A stretch of 64,000 bases of DNA from Chitinophaga qingshengii (GTDB taxonomy: Bacteria > Bacteroidota > Bacteroidia > Chitinophagales > Chitinophagaceae), in contig NZ_JACVFC010000003.1 in NCBI RefSeq assembly GCF_014529935.1, forward strand, positions 434,001-498,000, given 5' to 3'. Positions within the stretch are counted from its first letter, which is position 1. Every line of letters begins with the position of its first letter. The notes under the pieces were generated by a model. It was not told the DNA's origin. It saw only the letters and a list, made by a program, of their open reading frames with translations, and searched no databases. This document shows positions 1 to 7,959 of this stretch, piece after piece. The position numbers were made by a program, and so were the translations under genes.

Positions 1-83
1 GTGGTTGCCTGTCGCCTTTCCGGGCGACCGGTGAACAAAAACCGTGTTACGGGCACGGTTTTAACATAACAATCCAATTGCAT
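1..83 (-). CDS. SusC-family TonB-dependent receptor, N-terminal fragment
   Basis: The frame is open from an ATG at 83 to the left edge and codes for the first 27 residues only. The call rests on position, directly after sigma and fecR on the same strand, and on the N-terminus, which starts with a polar, non-signal stretch (MQLDCYVKTVPV) as the two complete sigma-linked SusC proteins of this window do (MQKTACGS and MHFFANVD). The start context CAAATCTATGCA is the same as that of the susC starting at 39039. An in-frame ATG at 140 is possible but less likely. The receptor body lies outside the window, so the identity is an inference. Confidence 0.5.
   Translation of the reverse strand, partial: MQLDCYVKTVPVTRFLFTGRPERRQAT
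37..62 (-). terminator. Terminator-like hairpin inside the susC 5' coding region
   Basis: Read on the minus strand, a stem AAAACCGTG/CACGGTTTT with a 7-nt loop is followed by TTTTG. It lies 22-46 nt inside the coding region that starts at 83. A similar element lies inside the susC starting at 39039, so it may act as an attenuator rather than a true gene end. Confidence 0.5.
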
Positions 84-90
84 AGATTTG
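59..90 (+). promoter_or_regulatory. Antisense promoter over the susC start codon
   Basis: TAGATTTG at 83-90 fits the Bacteroidota -7 box TAnnTTTG exactly. A weak -33 (TTTT, 59-62) lies 20 nt upstream. The box touches the CAT (81-83) that is the reverse complement of the susC start. The same TGCATAGATTTG string occurs antisense to the susC at 39039. Confidence 0.5.
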
Positions 91-96
91 CAGTGT

Positions 97-191
97 TTGG
101 GTTTAGGAATCAATAATCTTAGTCGGATATTGTTTTTCATGATGGCCCGGACATTCAGCCAGGGGCGGGTCCAAGCGCTCCTGGTTTTTTT
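97..191 (+). ncRNA. Predicted antisense RNA to the susC leader (locus 1)
   Basis: Predicted from a plus-strand -7 box at 83-90 (start expected near 97) and a strong plus-strand terminator at 159-191. This gives a transcript of about 95 nt antisense to the leader of the susC that starts at 83. The arrangement matches DonS-type cis-antisense RNAs known from Bacteroides uptake loci with ECF sigma/anti-sigma control. No transcript evidence is available here; the call is inference from signals and from recurrence at the two other loci. Confidence 0.45.
159..191 (+). terminator. Intrinsic terminator antisense to the fecR-susC junction
   Basis: Stem CCAGGGGCG (159-167) pairs with CGCTCCTGG (176-184, one G-T pair) across an 8-nt loop, followed by seven T. 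The T-run is on the plus strand, opposite to fecR and susC, so it does not terminate the operon but fits the end of an antisense transcript. Confidence 0.7.
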
Positions 192-307
192 GTGGGACAT
201 CTTTTGGCGCGGGATGGGCCGCGCTTTTCATAACGTTGATGATTTTGGTTAATAATGACTGGTCATACCATTGTTTTTTTAAGGTGAATAAATGTTGGCC
301 ATAGTAA

Positions 308-1474
308 TCAGGATGAGGGAAATATAAGGAGCCTGCCAGCTTCCTGTCGGCAACGGATGCCGCTGAGTTCCAGTATGCGGATCACGCCGGACAGTTTCAT
401 ATTTCGTGGCACCTTGCCCGTTATATGTCCCTGGGGGATGTTGCCCTGGTATACGATATCGATGTTGTACCAGCGGCTGATCTGGCGCAGCACCATAGGG
501 ATGTTGTTAGCGGAAAACCGGAACTGGCCGTCTTTCCAGGCTGTGGCGAGGGCTGTTTCCGTTTCTCCGACGGTGATGGCGCCGTTGTTGTTGTTCACTA
601 CCGCTTGCTGACCGGGAGCAAGCATTTTTTCTATTGTTCCCTGTTTTATTTTCACCGCGCCGTTGAGCAGGGTGGTATGGATGCCCGTTTCATCGGGATA
701 AGCCATGATGTTAAAGCTGGTGCCCAGTACGGCGACCTGGGTGTGGCGTACTTTTACCAGAAAAGGATGTGCAGCGCTGGCGGCCACTTCGAAATAGGCT
801 TCACCGTCCAGTTCCACTGTTCTGTCCCTGTTGCTGAAGGCCACCGGGTATTTGAGCGTGCTGGCAGCGTTGAGCCATACCCGTGAGCCATCGGGGAGCA
901 CCAGTTTATATTGACCGCCTTTGGGAACGGACATGGTATTGTATAAAGTATCTGTGACTGCGCCGGTTTGATCATCCACGTAGAGGAGGGAGCCGTCCTC
1001 TTTTTTCACGATACGCACCCCGCCTTGTTGCGCGAGGGCGCCGTTGCCGGCGCTGTCGAGTACTATGCGCCGGCCGTTGCTTAAGGTGAGTATAGCTTTG
1101 TCGGATCCCGGCAATGCGTCCGATACCTGGGTCGTCGGTGACGCCGGAACATGCGTATGATGCTGATGGTACCAATAGGAGCCGGCGGTAACAATGGCGG
1201 CTGTTACCGCAGCGGCAGCCCACCAGCGGCGACGGCGCAAAGGTGTGGCCGTTACCGTATTATTCCCGAAACCAGCCCGGGCGGCTATTTGACGCCATAT
1301 TCTTTCTTCGTGTGTAGCCTCGTCGGTAGCAAAAGATGCTGGTATGTCTACCGGTTCCGCTTGTCCGGCGTTGTACCAGTCGGCATATTCATTGGCTTCT
1401 TCCGGTGTGATAGTACCTTTCAGCCATTTTTCGGCCAGCGTTTCATACCGGCTTTGTTCTTTTTCCCCGCTCAT
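308..1474 (-). CDS. FecR family anti-sigma factor
   Basis: 388 residues. An N-terminal cytoplasmic anti-sigma region (ETLAEKWLKGTITPEEANEYADW) is followed by one membrane span near residues 84-100 (WWAAAAVTAAIVTAG). The periplasmic FecR domain follows, with the family signature of a VPKGGQYKLVLPDGSRVWLN-like block and GEAYFEV, and a C-terminal domain of the DUF4974 type. It should hold the ECF sigma factor encoded 117 bp upstream inactive until the SusC receptor downstream signals that substrate is bound. Order on the minus strand is sigma, fecR, susC. Length and layout are normal for the family. Confidence 0.93.
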   Translation of the reverse strand: MSGEKEQSRYETLAEKWLKGTITPEEANEYADWYNAGQAEPVDIPASFATDEATHEERIWRQIAARAGFGNNTVTATPLRRRRWWAAAAVTAAIVTAGSYWYHQHHTHVPASPTTQVSDALPGSDKAILTLSNGRRIVLDSAGNGALAQQGGVRIVKKEDGSLLYVDDQTGAVTDTLYNTMSVPKGGQYKLVLPDGSRVWLNAASTLKYPVAFSNRDRTVELDGEAYFEVAASAAHPFLVKVRHTQVAVLGTSFNIMAYPDETGIHTTLLNGAVKIKQGTIEKMLAPGQQAVVNNNNGAITVGETETALATAWKDGQFRFSANNIPMVLRQISRWYNIDIVYQGNIPQGHITGKVPRNMKLSGVIRILELSGIRCRQEAGRLLIFPSS

Positions 1475-1591
1475 ACAAAAGAGGTCTTTTATATTAAGTC
1501 AATCGAAAAGAACAAATCCCCATACATTTCTAAAAAAAATTAAAAATTATCTGGATTTCAATAAAAAAAATTAATAAATGGGAAAATTGTA

Positions 1592-2161
1592 TCAGGGGAG
1601 TACCGTGAAAAGCAGGGCGGAGAAGTGTTTTAACCCGGTCTTCAGCGTTTTAACGGCGCGGGCAAGATTATGTTCCACTGCTTTTTCGGAGATATTCAGT
1701 TGTTGGGCGATTTGTTTATGGGAGAGGCCCAATTCCCGGCTCAGCTGATAGGTGATCCGGCATCGTTCCGGCAAAGCGGCTACCAGACCGGAGAGCTGAT
1801 CCCTGAGGTCTTCAAAACGGAGCCATTGTTCGGTGGAATGGTCTTCGGGCGACATATTTTCACGGGCATAGGAGGAATAAGCCCTGGCTCTTTTTTTCCT
1901 TGCCTGGAGATTGATAACGCGGTACTTCATGGCGACGGCCAGGTAAGCCGGCAGCGGACCGGTAAGGGTTAGCGTTTCGCGGCGGTCCCATATATCGGAG
2001 AATACATCCTGTACCAGTTCTTCCGCTTCCTCCAGGTTATCCAGTTTATTGGCCGCTACTGTAAACAACAGTTTCCAGTAACGCTTGTAAATAGTGGTGA
2101 AAGCATTTTCATCTCCTTCACGGAGCAGTTGTAACAGTTGTATGTCTGCCAGTTCGTGCAT
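1592..2161 (-). CDS. ECF RNA polymerase sigma factor
   Basis: 189 residues. Region 2 is at residues 12-80 (AFTTIYKRYWKLLFTVAANKL, EAEELVQDVFSDIW), where it would contact core polymerase and the -10 region. Region 4 is at about 120-175 with the helix-turn-helix LGLSHKQIAQQLNISEKAVEHNLARAVKTLK. There are no extra domains. It is the first gene of a minus-strand unit with fecR and susC, so it is expected to drive that unit when FecR releases it. Its own promoter was not identified. Confidence 0.94.
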   Translation of the reverse strand: MHELADIQLLQLLREGDENAFTTIYKRYWKLLFTVAANKLDNLEEAEELVQDVFSDIWDRRETLTLTGPLPAYLAVAMKYRVINLQARKKRARAYSSYARENMSPEDHSTEQWLRFEDLRDQLSGLVAALPERCRITYQLSRELGLSHKQIAQQLNISEKAVEHNLARAVKTLKTGLKHFSALLFTVLP

Positions 2162-2491
2162 ATCGTCTTGTAACTGCCAAGGACGATAAAATTCAGCAAA
2201 TAACCAAATGCATGATAGGATTTTGCCTGCCTTATGATATTACCAAACAGGAACCCCGGGCAGATGCCCGGGGCGTTATTTTCATGCAATCCTTATTACG
2301 GGCGGGGCTTTTCAGCGACCGCCGATATATCTTAGCCCAGGGCTTTCACCGTGGGGAAATCCGGAGACGCAAAATTTGTTTAATTTAAGATGATCCGGAT
2401 GATCCAGTTTTAACGAAAGTTGCTGGTCCAGTGAGGAAGGGTTTTTGTTCGTATGACCGGTACCGTTATAGGATAATCATGATCATAAACT
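2162..2491. other. Intergenic stretch of 330 bases
   Basis: It separates the sigma gene from the secreted-protein gene, both on the minus strand. Apart from the GC-rich hairpin at 2254-2273, nothing that looks coding or like a known RNA was seen. Confidence 0.6.
2254..2280. terminator. GC-rich hairpin terminator
   Basis: Perfect 9-bp stem CCCCGGGCA/TGCCCGGGG with a 2-nt loop (2254-2273). It lies downstream of the minus-strand gene that ends at 2492. The T-rich tail is better on the plus side (CGTTATTTT) than on the minus side (TTCCTGTTTG), so it may act in either direction. Confidence 0.55.
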
Positions 2492-3127
2492 TTACTCTTC
2501 AATAATCCGGCCTGCCGTTTTCTGCTTCGCCCATTGCCAGGAGACATATTTCCGGGTGCGATTAAGACTATCGCCTGCCGGACTGTAGTAGTATAGTTTC
2601 CGGGTTCTGGTGTCCCCGATGTAGATAAATGGATGGAATCCTTTGTCCACGCTATGCACACCGGAGAAGAGGAACAGATGGTTATCCAGCCATACCGCTT
2701 CTTCCGTCCAGGAAGAGGCGCCCATGTAAACAATGCCGGTACTGATGCCGGTTGTTTTGTCGCCCAGATCGACTGCCTGGTCTGCATCGATATAGGCGCG
2801 GTAACGGGCTTTACCAACCTTCTCCAATGATACCTGGTAACTGTAAAAATCAATCCATTGTTTTTTATCCGGTGAGAAACTGATCAAGGGGAGGTAGGTG
2901 TTAAAGTAAGTCCCGGCCTCCTTGCCACGGAGTGTATCAGGAGAATGATTCTCAAAATCACTGACCCGTTCCAATACAAAAGCATCGGTACTGAACCCGG
3001 GGATACTGCGGGACCATTTGCGCATAGCGGAATCCTGCTGAAATACCGCACGATAGTCAGCCGGTTTAGGTTGGGCATTAACGGTGCTGACAAGCAGCAG
3101 TAACAAGGGAAGAAGGAGGCATTTCAT
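2492..3127 (-). CDS. Secreted protein of unknown function
   Basis: I do not recognise the family. The start at 3127 is preferred over an ATG four codons upstream because it places a clean signal peptide (MKCLLLPLLLLLVSTVNAQ) at the very N-terminus, cleaved near residue 19. The mature part, about 190 residues, is rich in aromatic residues and beta-type sequence and ends KTAGRIIEE, with no membrane span. It is alone on the minus strand with the lipase gene divergent at 3330. A periplasmic or surface location is inferred. Confidence 0.7.
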   Translation of the reverse strand: MKCLLLPLLLLLVSTVNAQPKPADYRAVFQQDSAMRKWSRSIPGFSTDAFVLERVSDFENHSPDTLRGKEAGTYFNTYLPLISFSPDKKQWIDFYSYQVSLEKVGKARYRAYIDADQAVDLGDKTTGISTGIVYMGASSWTEEAVWLDNHLFLFSGVHSVDKGFHPFIYIGDTRTRKLYYYSPAGDSLNRTRKYVSWQWAKQKTAGRIIEE

Positions 3128-3329
3128 ATCATTAGACATTTGAGATTTTTTAATTTACGATTTTTTGAAAGAAAGGGAGCTCATCATCTTTCAAATCAGG
3201 AAAACGTATATCAAAAAAGCGTACATTAGTAAGACGGAGATGGCCATGAGACCCCGACAAATCATTTAACACAACGACCCCATTTTTGCACCCTCCGTAC
3301 GCATTACTGATCACAAAACCCCGACCGCG

Positions 3330-4340
3330 ATGGAATTACAAGGAATTGTTTCAAAGGTAGGCGTTATGCCTGCACATGCTCAAACCGCCGTTTTATTATC
3401 CGCTATTGCCTACAGTACGCAGGTGAAAATTGACCTGGAAAAACATTTACCGGGCTGGACGCTTGTATGGGAAGGTTATGAAACCGTCGATGGTAACTTC
3501 GGCTTTATCGCTGAAGATCCTACCGGGGAGTTTTATGGACTGGCCTTCAGAGGTTCTTTGCCGCCGGCAGATATTTTTAATGACTGGGACGCTTTCGCCA
3601 ATTGGGTTCTGGAAGATCTGGATGTGATCTCCCTGTCTACCTGGCATTATACCAGCGACGGTACCGCTAAAATCAGCGCGGGCGCCAACCGGGCCTTCAA
3701 CAACGTGGCCAGTATGAAAGATGAGTTGCGGGTGGGTTCTTCCCGTATTTACAATTTCTTAAAAACACAGGTTGTTTCCCAAAACAAAAGAGTGATCATT
3801 ACCGGGCATAGCCTGGGTGGCAATATCGCCAATGTATACACTTCTTACTTTGTGACAGCCTTACAGCAGGAAGGTATTCATTACGAGGGTACCTGGTTGT
3901 TCACCTTCGCCGCGCCGGCCGCAGGGGATGCGGCCTTCGCTACCGATCTGGATAATAAAGTGCCGAACTCCTGGCACTATGAAAATGTAAATGATGTGAT
4001 TCCCAAGTTTCCGGTGATCTCTACCATGCTGATGGCCTCTCTGCTGTATATTCCCACCCCTTCCTCAGGGGATATCATCGTCACCTATGATGGTTACCAG
4101 ATGAGCCTGCGGGATGGATACCTGCTGATGACCGGATTGTTATATGGCTTCGGTTATATGCAACAGGCACTGCATTATGTACTGTTCAACTCGACGCTGG
4201 ACCCGCGGTACCTGAGCAACACGCTCTCTGATTATTTCCATCAGCTGGGTGCACAACATGCGCTCACACAATATGCCGGTTACCTGGATGTACAGGTAGA
4301 TGCGGCTTTGCTGGCGCGCAGCAGTATGGTGCCGTTGTGA
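3330..4340 (+). CDS. Lipase family protein (class 3, alpha/beta hydrolase)
   Basis: 336 residues. The nucleophile elbow GHSLGG places the catalytic Ser at 161, preceded by a beta strand (RVIITGHS). An upstream LAFRGS block fits the oxyanion-hole region of class 3 lipases. The acid is probably an Asp in FAAPAAGDAAFA or NVNDVIPKFP, and the catalytic His was not placed with certainty. It would hydrolyse acyl esters. No signal peptide is visible at the N-terminus (MELQGIVSKVGV), so it is either cytoplasmic or exported by another route. The muramidase gene follows 61 bp downstream on the same strand. Confidence 0.85.
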   Translation: MELQGIVSKVGVMPAHAQTAVLLSAIAYSTQVKIDLEKHLPGWTLVWEGYETVDGNFGFIAEDPTGEFYGLAFRGSLPPADIFNDWDAFANWVLEDLDVISLSTWHYTSDGTAKISAGANRAFNNVASMKDELRVGSSRIYNFLKTQVVSQNKRVIITGHSLGGNIANVYTSYFVTALQQEGIHYEGTWLFTFAAPAAGDAAFATDLDNKVPNSWHYENVNDVIPKFPVISTMLMASLLYIPTPSSGDIIVTYDGYQMSLRDGYLLMTGLLYGFGYMQQALHYVLFNSTLDPRYLSNTLSDYFHQLGAQHALTQYAGYLDVQVDAALLARSSMVPL

Positions 4341-4401
4341 TAGTATAGGGGATATACCCGTTAATGTTTATATTTACCGGCATATCCATTTTCTATAGCT
4401 T

Positions 4402-5598
4402 ATGCGATCCATATTCCATGTAGTACTGCTACTGTTATGTGTGGGATGGCTGGCCGCTGGTGCCGCTCCTGCAAAACCGATTGTCACCGGTGCTGAACAA
4501 ACCCAACTGTATGTGCCTTATCTGAAAAATAAACGGATAGGGATGGTTATTAACCAGACAGCTGTAATAGGCCAGCGCCTGCTGTTGGACAGCCTCTTAA
4601 AACTGGGCGTGAAAGTTACCCGTGTTTTCGGGCCGGAACATGGTTTCCGTGGTAACGCCAGCAACGGCGCCCATGTGGGGGATGAGATAGATTCTGCCAC
4701 CGGTATTCCGGTGGTGTCGTTATATGGAGCCCGTAAAATGCCGCCTCAGAAAGACATGGATGCTATTGATATCATGATCTTCGATATCCAGGATGTAGGT
4801 TGCCGTTTTTATACAAACATCAATACCTTGCGCGACATCATGGAAGCCTGCGCAGAAGCAGGTAAGGAGCTGATCATCCTGGATCGTCCGAATCCTAATG
4901 ACTATATTGATGGTCCTGTTTTAGATATGAAGCTGAAGTCCGGTATCGGGCAGTTCCCCATACCCATTACCCATGGCCTGACTGTCGGTGAATTTGCGCA
5001 GATGGTGAATGGCCAGGGGTGGATGACTACTAAAAAGAAGTGCAAACTGAAGATCATCCCCCTGAAAAATTATCATCACGGGATGGACTATACGTTGCCT
5101 GTGCACCCTTCACCTAACCTGAATACACAGCAATCCGTACTGTTGTATCCTGCCCTGTGTTTGTTTGAAGGAACGATCATCAGTCAGGGACGTGGTACCT
5201 ATATGCCTTTCACGGTGCTGGGAGCGCCTGCCTTAAAGGGTAAATATGCCTTCTCTTTTACACCCGAAAGTATCCCCGGCAAGTCGGAGTCGCCTTTGCA
5301 TATGGGAGAGGCCTGTTATGGGCTGGACCTGCGTAATTTTGATACCGCGCCCATGCGTAAAGCGGGCAAAATCAACCTGGGCTGGATGATAGAATTGTAT
5401 AACGCGTATCCGGATAAAGCAAAATTCTTTGACCGATCCTACAGCAAACAGATGGGCGATATCAATAAGCTGGCCGGCACCACCGAATTTATGCAGCAGA
5501 TCGTGGCGGGTAAAAGCGAAGCCGAGATCCGCCGCAGCTGGGAGCCAGGACTGAGTAACTACAAAAAGATGCGTACCCGTTATTTGCTGTATCCCTGA
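4402..5598 (+). CDS. namZ: NamZ-type exo-beta-N-acetylmuramidase (DUF1343)
   Basis: 398 residues with a signal peptide (MRSIFHVVLLLLCVGWLAAGAAPA). DUF1343 hallmarks are present in order: GMVINQTAV, FGPEHGFRG, DIQDVGCRFYT, LDRPNP, and the C-terminal MRTRYLLYP. Characterised members (NamZ, GH171) remove terminal MurNAc from peptidoglycan fragments and so serve cell-wall recycling. The product should be periplasmic. The 3' end overlaps the convergent TPR gene by 19 bp, so no room remains for a separate terminator. Family assignment is firm; the exact substrate is inferred from the family. Confidence 0.88.
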   Translation: MRSIFHVVLLLLCVGWLAAGAAPAKPIVTGAEQTQLYVPYLKNKRIGMVINQTAVIGQRLLLDSLLKLGVKVTRVFGPEHGFRGNASNGAHVGDEIDSATGIPVVSLYGARKMPPQKDMDAIDIMIFDIQDVGCRFYTNINTLRDIMEACAEAGKELIILDRPNPNDYIDGPVLDMKLKSGIGQFPIPITHGLTVGEFAQMVNGQGWMTTKKKCKLKIIPLKNYHHGMDYTLPVHPSPNLNTQQSVLLYPALCLFEGTIISQGRGTYMPFTVLGAPALKGKYAFSFTPESIPGKSESPLHMGEACYGLDLRNFDTAPMRKAGKINLGWMIELYNAYPDKAKFFDRSYSKQMGDINKLAGTTEFMQQIVAGKSEAEIRRSWEPGLSNYKKMRTRYLLYP

Positions 5599-6725
5599 GT
5601 TTTAACCCTGGATTTCAGGTACTGATAAATTTCTTCATCTTCCCGGGAACCGGGCTTGTATAACTGCAGGTAGCGCTGGTAATATTTCATCGCTGTACGG
5701 TCGTTATGCAGCCCGGTTTCGTATATTCTGCCCATGCTGTACTGCCGCAATGGTTTGCGCGACAGGTACCAGGAAGTATCGAGGTTGGCCAATGCCGCTT
5801 TGTATTGCCGCATGTTTTCATAGTTGACAGAACGGCTGCCGTAGTAGTCTTCCAGGCTGGAGGATTTGGCCATACCGATGCAGCGCTCCAGCAGTTCATT
5901 ACTTTCAGTATACTGACGGAGCGCAGTGTAGGCGAGCGCCGCATAATAGGTAATATGCTCTGAGGCTGCATTGTTGTCCAGCACATACTTATAGAGCTCA
6001 ACGCATGTCTGGTATTTTTTGAGGGAAAAGTTAGCGGCAATGACATAAACAAATGTATTGGGCGAAACGACGTTGAGCCGTTGCAGTTGTTCCCCGATGA
6101 TGGCGGTACGTTGATAATCCTTTACCAGGTAAGCCGTTTTGGCGGCGACCATCAGCACAGAAGATACGGTCGAGTCTACCGCCAGAAATGCGCGGGTAAT
6201 AGAGTCGGCCCGTTGCCAGGCTTTACGGTCTATCCATTCTTCCGCCATGCGGGCGGCTACGCGGGCGTCGGCAGGGTTGAGGCGGTAGGCGTGCTGCAAC
6301 CAGGCAAATCCCGAGTCCGGCAGCTGCGCGATAAAACCGGAAAAGGCGAGTTGTTTCCAGGCCAGGGCGCTGGCAGGTTTCAGTCGTGTGATCCGTTCAT
6401 AGCGTGTGACCGCTTCGTGGTACTGTTCCTGTTGTGTGCGGATAGTGGCGAGGTATTGTAATGCCGGAACGGAGGTGCTATCGAGGACCAGTACCTTTTC
6501 GTAGGTATTGGCGGCTTCGGACAGTTTGCCTCCCTGGTAATAGGTATATGCCAGCAGGGACAGGTCGCGGGGCTCGCGGGGATTGACTTTCGGTTGCAGG
6601 TAGCCTACCGCTTCGTCATATTGCTGGTCCTGCAGGTATTCCATGACTTTGTTCCTGTCTATTCCCTGTGCCGCTGCGGTGGCGGACAGGCATAAGCATG
6701 CCATTATTCCGGTCAGGTTTCGCAT
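5580..6725 (-). CDS. Secreted TPR-repeat protein
   Basis: 381 residues. A signal peptide (MRNLTGIMACLCLSATAAAQG) is followed by tandem helical repeats of about 34 residues spanning most of the protein. Recognisable repeats include LSLLAYTYYQGGKLSEAANTY and PALQYLATIRTQQEQYHEAV, which read as tetratricopeptide repeats. There is no catalytic domain, so a scaffold or protein-binding role in the periplasm is inferred. It overlaps namZ by 19 bp tail to tail. It is divergent from the GNAT gene, with a pair of palindromes 18-57 bp before its start codon, so the two may be co-regulated. Confidence 0.82.
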   Translation of the reverse strand: MRNLTGIMACLCLSATAAAQGIDRNKVMEYLQDQQYDEAVGYLQPKVNPREPRDLSLLAYTYYQGGKLSEAANTYEKVLVLDSTSVPALQYLATIRTQQEQYHEAVTRYERITRLKPASALAWKQLAFSGFIAQLPDSGFAWLQHAYRLNPADARVAARMAEEWIDRKAWQRADSITRAFLAVDSTVSSVLMVAAKTAYLVKDYQRTAIIGEQLQRLNVVSPNTFVYVIAANFSLKKYQTCVELYKYVLDNNAASEHITYYAALAYTALRQYTESNELLERCIGMAKSSSLEDYYGSRSVNYENMRQYKAALANLDTSWYLSRKPLRQYSMGRIYETGLHNDRTAMKYYQRYLQLYKPGSREDEEIYQYLKSRVKTQGYSK

Positions 6726-6742
6726 CGTGAAATTATTTCTAT

Positions 6743-6782
6743 AAAACTAAGTATTTAGTTTTAAAACTAAAAATTTAGTTTG
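6743..6782. promoter_or_regulatory. Double 20-bp palindromic operator
   Basis: Two abutting palindromes, AAAACTAA-gtat-TTAGTTTT (6743-6762) and AAAACTAA-aaat-TTAGTTT (6763-6781), have centres 20 bp apart, about two helical turns. They lie between the divergent TPR and GNAT starts. This is typical of a dimeric winged-helix repressor binding cooperatively. Which regulator binds is unknown; none is encoded next to it. Confidence 0.65.
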
Positions 6783-6811
6783 TGTATATTTCCGGAACGG
6801 AAACATTTTTT

Positions 6812-7363
6812 ATGGTGACTATTTCTTCGCTTGCCGGTCTAACGGCCATGGATATATTACAGATGGGGCATTACGGTTATACCTCCGCCCAGGCCTATGT
6901 ACCGGTACAGCAGCCGGAGGGAGATCAGATAGGCTTTGCTTTTCGCCTGGAGACATTAGCTACCCCGAAGCAGAAAACCTGGCATACCAACGAAACAGAG
7001 TTGGAGGAACTCAACGAGGAGATAGCGGCGGGGCATTCTTTTGCAGCTTATGAAAACGGCCGGTTAACCGGATTTATCATCGCAGAAAAACGGGATTGGA
7101 ATAATACCTGTTACATTTCCCAGTTAACGGTAGCGGCATCGCAGCGGCGCAAGGGTACCGGCGCACAGCTGATGGCTGCTATGATAGCGCATGCCGGAAC
7201 GCTGAATGTACGGTTGCTGGAACTGGAAACACAGAACACCAACGTGCCGGCAGTGAATTTTTATCTGAAACATGGTTTTCAGGTATCGGGCGTAAATCTC
7301 CGGTTGTATGATCCGGTATGGTGTCCAGGCGAAGTGGCTTTTTATATGACGTATACGATATAG
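6812..7363 (+). CDS. GNAT family N-acetyltransferase
   Basis: About 183 residues from the ATG at 6812. A GTG 30 bp upstream is in frame but lies directly against the operator, so it is not preferred. The acetyl-CoA binding motif A reads ISQLTVAASQRRKGTGAQLMAAMI, with the expected Q/R-x-x-G-x-G/A loop, and motif B follows as LELETQNTNVPAVNFYLKHGFQVSG. The acceptor substrate cannot be told from sequence. It is divergent from the TPR gene across the double palindrome and followed by a convergent gene. Confidence 0.88.
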   Translation: MVTISSLAGLTAMDILQMGHYGYTSAQAYVPVQQPEGDQIGFAFRLETLATPKQKTWHTNETELEELNEEIAAGHSFAAYENGRLTGFIIAEKRDWNNTCYISQLTVAASQRRKGTGAQLMAAMIAHAGTLNVRLLELETQNTNVPAVNFYLKHGFQVSGVNLRLYDPVWCPGEVAFYMTYTI

Positions 7364-7366
7364 TGT

Positions 7367-7390
7367 GCCCAGGGCAATAAAGCCCCGGGC
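7367..7390. other. GC-rich hairpin after the GNAT gene
   Basis: GCCCAGGGC and GCCCCGGGC form a 9-bp stem with one central mismatch, three bases after the stop codon. It lacks a T-run on either side, so it is only a possible transcription end between two convergent genes. Confidence 0.35.
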
Positions 7391-7505
7391 TAAGAAAGAT
7401 CATTGATGTTCCAGTACCGCTTTTAAGGTGAACTCCTTCCGTTTTGGAAAAATACGACAAAATAACACCGTCCTATAACCCGGCTAAACGCACCAGAAAA
7501 TCAAT

Positions 7506-7886
7506 TCAGTTGTTCGGTGCTGCATACTGTACAATATCGATTCCTACACCATTAGGGTCCGTAATTGCAAAATGGTGATCTCCCCAGGGCTCTTCCCGCA
7601 ACATGACCCGGATAGGTACCCCTTTGGCCTGTATCTCCGCATAGACAGATTTTACATCTTCCACTTCAATCGTCAGATAAATACCTTTGCCGGGAAAGGC
7701 AGGCTGGAACAACGGCTGCTGTGTGGCATGTTCCGGTAGCAGAAAACTGATTTCCGCTTCATGGCCAGGCGTATGTAACAACAGATAAAAATCATTTTCG
7801 AACGTGACGCCAAAACCCAGTACACGGGTATAAAATTCCTTGCTCTCCTGTATTTTATCGGTGATAATTCCGGCATTCATTTTCAT
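7506..7886 (-). CDS. VOC family (glyoxalase/bleomycin resistance-like) protein
   Basis: 126 residues, one beta-alpha-beta-beta-beta pair as usual for the vicinal oxygen chelate fold. Family features are KIQESKEFYTRVLGFGVTFE in the first half, YLTIEVEDVKSVYAEIQAKG in the second, and the closing HHFAITDPNGVGIDIVQ. Members bind a metal and are dioxygenases, isomerases or drug-binding proteins; the exact reaction is not readable. It lies 73 bp downstream of an AraC regulator on the same strand and is probably controlled by it. Confidence 0.85.
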   Translation of the reverse strand: MKMNAGIITDKIQESKEFYTRVLGFGVTFENDFYLLLHTPGHEAEISFLLPEHATQQPLFQPAFPGKGIYLTIEVEDVKSVYAEIQAKGVPIRVMLREEPWGDHHFAITDPNGVGIDIVQYAAPNN

Positions 7887-7959
7887 AAGCTGCTATTTTT
7901 TGATGACGATACAAAATTGAAGGATTTTACCGGAAGGGTATTGTAAAAAACGGACAAAT

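Noticed and set aside
425..886. Plus-strand open frame opposite fecR
   Set aside because: Antisense shadow of a conserved FecR domain without any recognisable motif.
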